From: Epiperipatus broadwayi
Lineage: Eukaryota > Onychophora > Udeonychophora > Euonychophora > Peripatidae
Assembly (NCBI GenBank): GCA_028023455.1
Contig: JAQFVV010012405.1
Coordinates: 6,847,334 to 6,911,333, forward strand
Direction: 5' to 3'
Length of the DNA: 64,000 bases
The position numbers were made by a program, and so were the translations under genes. Below the pieces are notes generated by a model that did no database searches, had not been told where the DNA came from, and saw only the letters and a list, made by a program, of their open reading frames with translations. This document shows, one piece after another, positions 60,774-64,000 of this stretch (the stretch's first letter is position 1; every line of letters begins with the position of its first letter).

Positions 60774-62223
60774 TATTTGAAATAATCATCACATGATCAC
60801 CATTTCTTATGCTTGCTCATTAGATGGCACTAGATAGGGATTTTATGCACAGGACATGTGCAAGAGTGGGTAAAGATATGGGGATTAAATTTAGTGAAGA
60901 AAAATCAAATATAATGATGATGAATATTGGGAAAAGAGAAGACAAAGATTTCTTATTGGGGGATATAAAGTTAAGTGTGGTGAATAGATATAGTTATTTG
61001 GGAATTATCTTGAGTAATCAGAAAAATTGCTTGGATGAATGGGAGAAAAAATTGATTAATGAAGCAAAGAAAAGAATGGGATTTATAAAGAAATTGACAG
61101 TGTTTTCATATAATAAATATGATGTAGCTACAATTGTATAGAAGGGAGTGGCAGTAGCAGGGTTAACATATGGAAATGATGTGTTATGTGTTAGTAAAGG
61201 AGTATTAGATTACCTAGAAAAAGTACAAAGTGAAGTAGGAAGACATGCATTAGATGCAGAGGTGTGGACAGCAAAGGAGGCAATTCAAAGAGAAATGGGA
61301 TGGTAAAATTTTTATATGAGGGATGCAAAAAGCAAATTGGAAAATGTTCGGTAGACTGCAGTTATGGATAGTAAAAGAATAGCTAAAATAGTATTTAATT
61401 GGGTTACAAATAAAGGGCAGGCAACAAGATGGGTGAGAAAGGTAATGCGGTATGCAGAAGATTTAGATAAAGAATTTATGAACAGTTACTTGTACAAAAG
61501 GTGGGATGATTGTGTTAGGAGGATTGTTGAGTGTTATAGTGGTAAGGAGTGGAATAGAAAAATAGATGCATTAATAAAGAATAGGAAGTTGGAGAGATGG
61601 AGAACTAATATAGAGTGTAAAATGAGTTTAAATATATATAGAAGTAAATGGAACATTGGGTGTGAGTTAATTTATGATAATAGTAAGGAAAGTGGTTTAT
61701 TGTTTTAGACTTGAATGGGATCTTTAGCAACAAGGGAATATACACATAAATGGAAAATATGGGTGATTTAGACTGCAAGTTGTGTAAGGAAGGCATAGAA
61801 AATATTAGGCATCTGTTACTTCAATGTAAATGCTTGGAAGCAGAAAGGATACAAATAATGAAGTTATGGAAGATTAAATATGAACAAAGTGATTATGCAG
61901 AAAGTGAGTTATTGGTTTTTATGCTAGGTTTGGGAAAAGCTAAGGATTTAGATATGAAGGTCATGGAGTTGACAAAGATTATGTTGTGGAAATGGAATGG
62001 AGCAGATTATGGGAAAACTTAGGGCGGAAAAAGAAAGGTAAGGTAAAGTGGCTAACAGGTTTCTCTGGGCATAATTGCTGAGAGATTCCTGACTCTGTAT
62101 AAGGAGAAGTCACTCACAGTGCATCACATCACATCACAAGCTTTCTGGCATCCATTGATTACTCTGGCTTGCACTGAGTGGCACTACTGTATGGAGAATT
62201 TTACCTGTTTTATTTGAAATAAT
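60774..62223 (+). mobile_element. F1 element, copy e, split by a LINE, 13-bp target duplication
   Basis: F1 pieces are 60787-60851 (CATCACATGATCACCATTTC then GGCACTAGATAGGGATTTTA, TGCACA) and about 62138-62210 (CAAGCTTTCTGGCATCCATT to TATGGAGAATTTTACCTGTTT). The outer duplication TATTTGAAATAAT lies at 60774-60786 and 62211-62223. In this copy the leader joins the body directly, skipping the middle. The family C LINE inserted after the F1 motif TTTTATGCACA, so F1 is the older of the two. Confidence 0.9.
60852..62141 (+). mobile_element. Family C LINE, 5'-truncated copy nested in F1
   Basis: Second copy of the LINE at 26091-29060, in the opposite orientation. It starts inside the RT domain, just after the catalytic box: MGIKFSEEKSNIMMMN, LGDIKLSVVNRYSYLGIIL; then LTYGNDVLCVSKGVLDYLEK, RWDDCVRRIVECYSGKEW and the knuckle CKLCKEGIENIRHLLLQC (about 61770-61825). 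Several stops and shifts separate these pieces. The tail is GTGCATCACATCACATCACA at the F1 junction. Overlap of the tail with F1 sequence leaves at most a 4-bp target duplication (CACA). Confidence 0.9.
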
Positions 62224-63146
62224 GTCATGAATAATAACTTTTAAGTTCAGCTTTGAATGATTTAAATAAATGAAAAATTACAATGATAATTTTTCTAACA
62301 TTTTGCAATTTAATATTTCATTCTTTTAAGTGAAAGTCCAAATCAATTAAAATAAGCCATTAATTTCAAAAGTCGTTTGATGGCCATTAATTATCTGTAT
62401 TATTTAATGATACTATTGTGTAAAAAAAATTCTAATTTACTTTAAACATTCAACAAATCTTTGAAGACTTTTCTTTGTCTTAACCATTGGACATTGCCGT
62501 ACAAAAATAAACCATTGTATGATGAGTTTACCTAATTTAGCAGTTACAGAAATTTTCATTTATTTAAAGTATAGGTAGATGTAAAAATCACTAATTTGTT
62601 ACTAAGATTATATTTTTCAGTACCTTGAATTAGCCTTGGCATATAAAACTTACTAAGGCATAATGCAGTGAAAACCCAAAACTACAAATCCAATATGATT
62701 ATTAAATGAATTACAAAACCATTTTTATGCTCAATTGTAGAGCAATTGCATTCTGTTGTTATTGATATAAATGGAAAAAGTCATATCTTTTTCAATAAAT
62801 GCATCTGCAATTACATTGCAAATATCTATTTCTTTTGTTGTGGCTGTTAATGATTATAAATTAATTAATTCTTCATTAATATTGTTTCCAACACAATAAT
62901 AAAAAAAATTGGCAAATGAGCTAATCTAGTAATGTTAATAGTCTCATTAAGACAGAGTGATGAAATTAGATTTTATACTGGTTTTTACAGATAGATTATA
63001 TTTTTAGTCATTTCCTTGATTCTATCTTTTATTGTATTTTTTGGCAAAGGTATATCTTTTATGGATTACCTAACTTTTTCTTTGTTTTCAATTTTTTTAA
63101 AAACAATTGGTGCAGATTTTAATCATTCTTCTTTTAAATATTTCAT
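62224..63146. other. No recognised gene
   Basis: AT-rich; nothing supported. Confidence 0.5.
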
Positions 63147-64000
63147 CATCATTAATTTCAACCATCATTAATCCATTGCAGGATGAAAGGTCTCTCCAAA
63201 CTCAGTCCAATTTTTCTGATTTATAGTCTCTTCTCCACATCATCCCAGCACACTTTTTTTCAGCCATCCATTTCTTATGTGATCTCTTTCTAGGTCTTTT
63301 ATAATCTCTTGGAATCCAGTTTAAGATTTCAATCTCCATCTATTATCAACTCTTCTAGCAATATGTCCAGCCCAGCTCCACTTCAGTCTTTCAATTCTTT
63401 CAATGATGGTATTAACACCTGCTTGTTTTCTTACCCATGTATATAGATTTTTGATCATTTTTTGTTACTCTTAATAGACATATCTCCATATTTTGTTGAG
63501 TGGTCTGAAGTCTATATTGCTCTTCTATTAAATGACTAAATCTCAGATTCATAAGTAAGAACTGGTAAAACATATTTATCAAAATCCTTCCTTGTTAAAC
63601 ACAGACATATTTTCTTTTAATAATAAATTATTTCTAGAAAAAGCACTCCAACAAAGTTTAACTCTATAATAATTTTATCCAATATGTTTCCATCAGTTGT
63701 AATAACCTGACCAAGATATTTGTTGTTGTTAACTTCTTCCTACTCATCAATAACAATCTTGGTTTCCTTCTTTTGAGAAAGTCCATTGAACATTACTTTA
63801 GCCTATTTAACATTTATTTTAATCCTACTTTCTTACTTTAATCTGATAACTACTGCAATATTTTATGAAGCTCTAAAGCATTATTTGCAAAAACAACTAC
63901 ACCATCTGCAAAATCTAGATGACTTAAATAACTTTAATTTACACATAAAAATATTGTATGACTTAATCAAAGATGGCCATCAGGAACTGAATAAATTGTT
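63147..64000 (-). pseudogene. Family B LINE, RT to C-terminus, runs off the window
   Basis: A non-LTR retrotransposon on the minus strand whose 5' part lies beyond 64000. From the right: LDFADGVVVFANNALELHK (about 63875-63918), the catalytic block with FADD changed to FADG at 63912-63901; KVMFNGLSQKKETKIVIDE; YLGQVITTDGN; YVLPVLTYESEI (about 63550); LKWSWAGHIA (about 63370); KKVCWDDVEKR; and the end LERPFILQWINDG followed by a tail with TTTCAACCATCATTAATC on the plus strand. Stops are scattered, so it is inactive. The C-terminal blocks are RTE-like but distinct from the element at 46-49 kb. Confidence 0.8.

Noticed and set aside
1-64000. CRISPR array, bacterial operons or ribosome binding sites
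   Set aside because: Composition, SINEs, LINEs and a U1 snRNA relic show eukaryotic DNA; no regularly spaced short repeats with unique spacers exist.

Overview
The window is AT-rich eukaryotic DNA, almost certainly from an animal. It carries a Penelope-like element (PLE) with a GIY-YIG endonuclease, an RTE-type LINE, other LINEs, tRNA-derived SINEs, a gag-bearing LTR element and a decayed U1 snRNA copy. The species or phylum cannot be fixed from the sequence. I found no host protein-coding exon, operon or intact RNA gene; every long reading frame I recognise belongs to a mobile element. The window is intergenic or intronic, and its history is one of nested insertions.

Layout. 0-10 kb: one F1 element (478-697), a CpG-rich minisatellite island (2.6-3.5 kb), small hairpins, an eroded tandem repeat, and a tRNA SINE inside an older SINE (9.8 kb). 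10-19 kb: LINE fragments, a truncated SINE, and a composite F2 element (15791-16753) between remnants of an F1 element. 19-21 kb: a PLE with a nearly intact RT plus GIY-YIG frame. 21-26 kb: nothing recognised. 26-29 kb: a 5'-truncated LINE on the minus strand (family C). 30.7-31.2 kb: a second F2 element, a foldback. 31.5-33.9 kb: a 2.4-kb LTR retrotransposon carrying only a broken gag plus a coiled-coil extension. 34-44 kb: LINE and SINE relics, two F1 elements, and a U1 snRNA relic (43111-43273). 45-50.6 kb: two PLE fragments head to head, split by a full-length 3.5-kb RTE LINE. 52-57 kb: SINEs, a hairpin, an F1 element, and a tandem duplication interrupted by a SINE. 59-64 kb: a candidate LTR-element leader, LINE tails, an F1 element broken by a family C LINE, and a third LINE family (B) running off the right edge.

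The most unusual signal is two non-autonomous families, named here F1 and F2. Neither has a poly-A tail, both form inverted or tandem unit structures, and all seven bounded copies (five F1, two F2) are flanked by a 13-bp direct repeat; one F1 copy shows 16 bp, of which 3 bp probably belong to the element. F2 copies keep one conserved 3' end beside the duplication while their 5' parts are inverted or tandem copies. Two hairpins persist between the two F2 subtypes despite base changes on both sides, which suggests a structured RNA mobilised by an element in this genome.

The autonomous elements present (RTE, family C LINE, family B LINE, PLE) are all damaged, but the RTE differs from an open frame by only three stop codons, so it is fairly young. 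Whether any of them mobilises the SINEs, F1 or F2 cannot be decided from this window.
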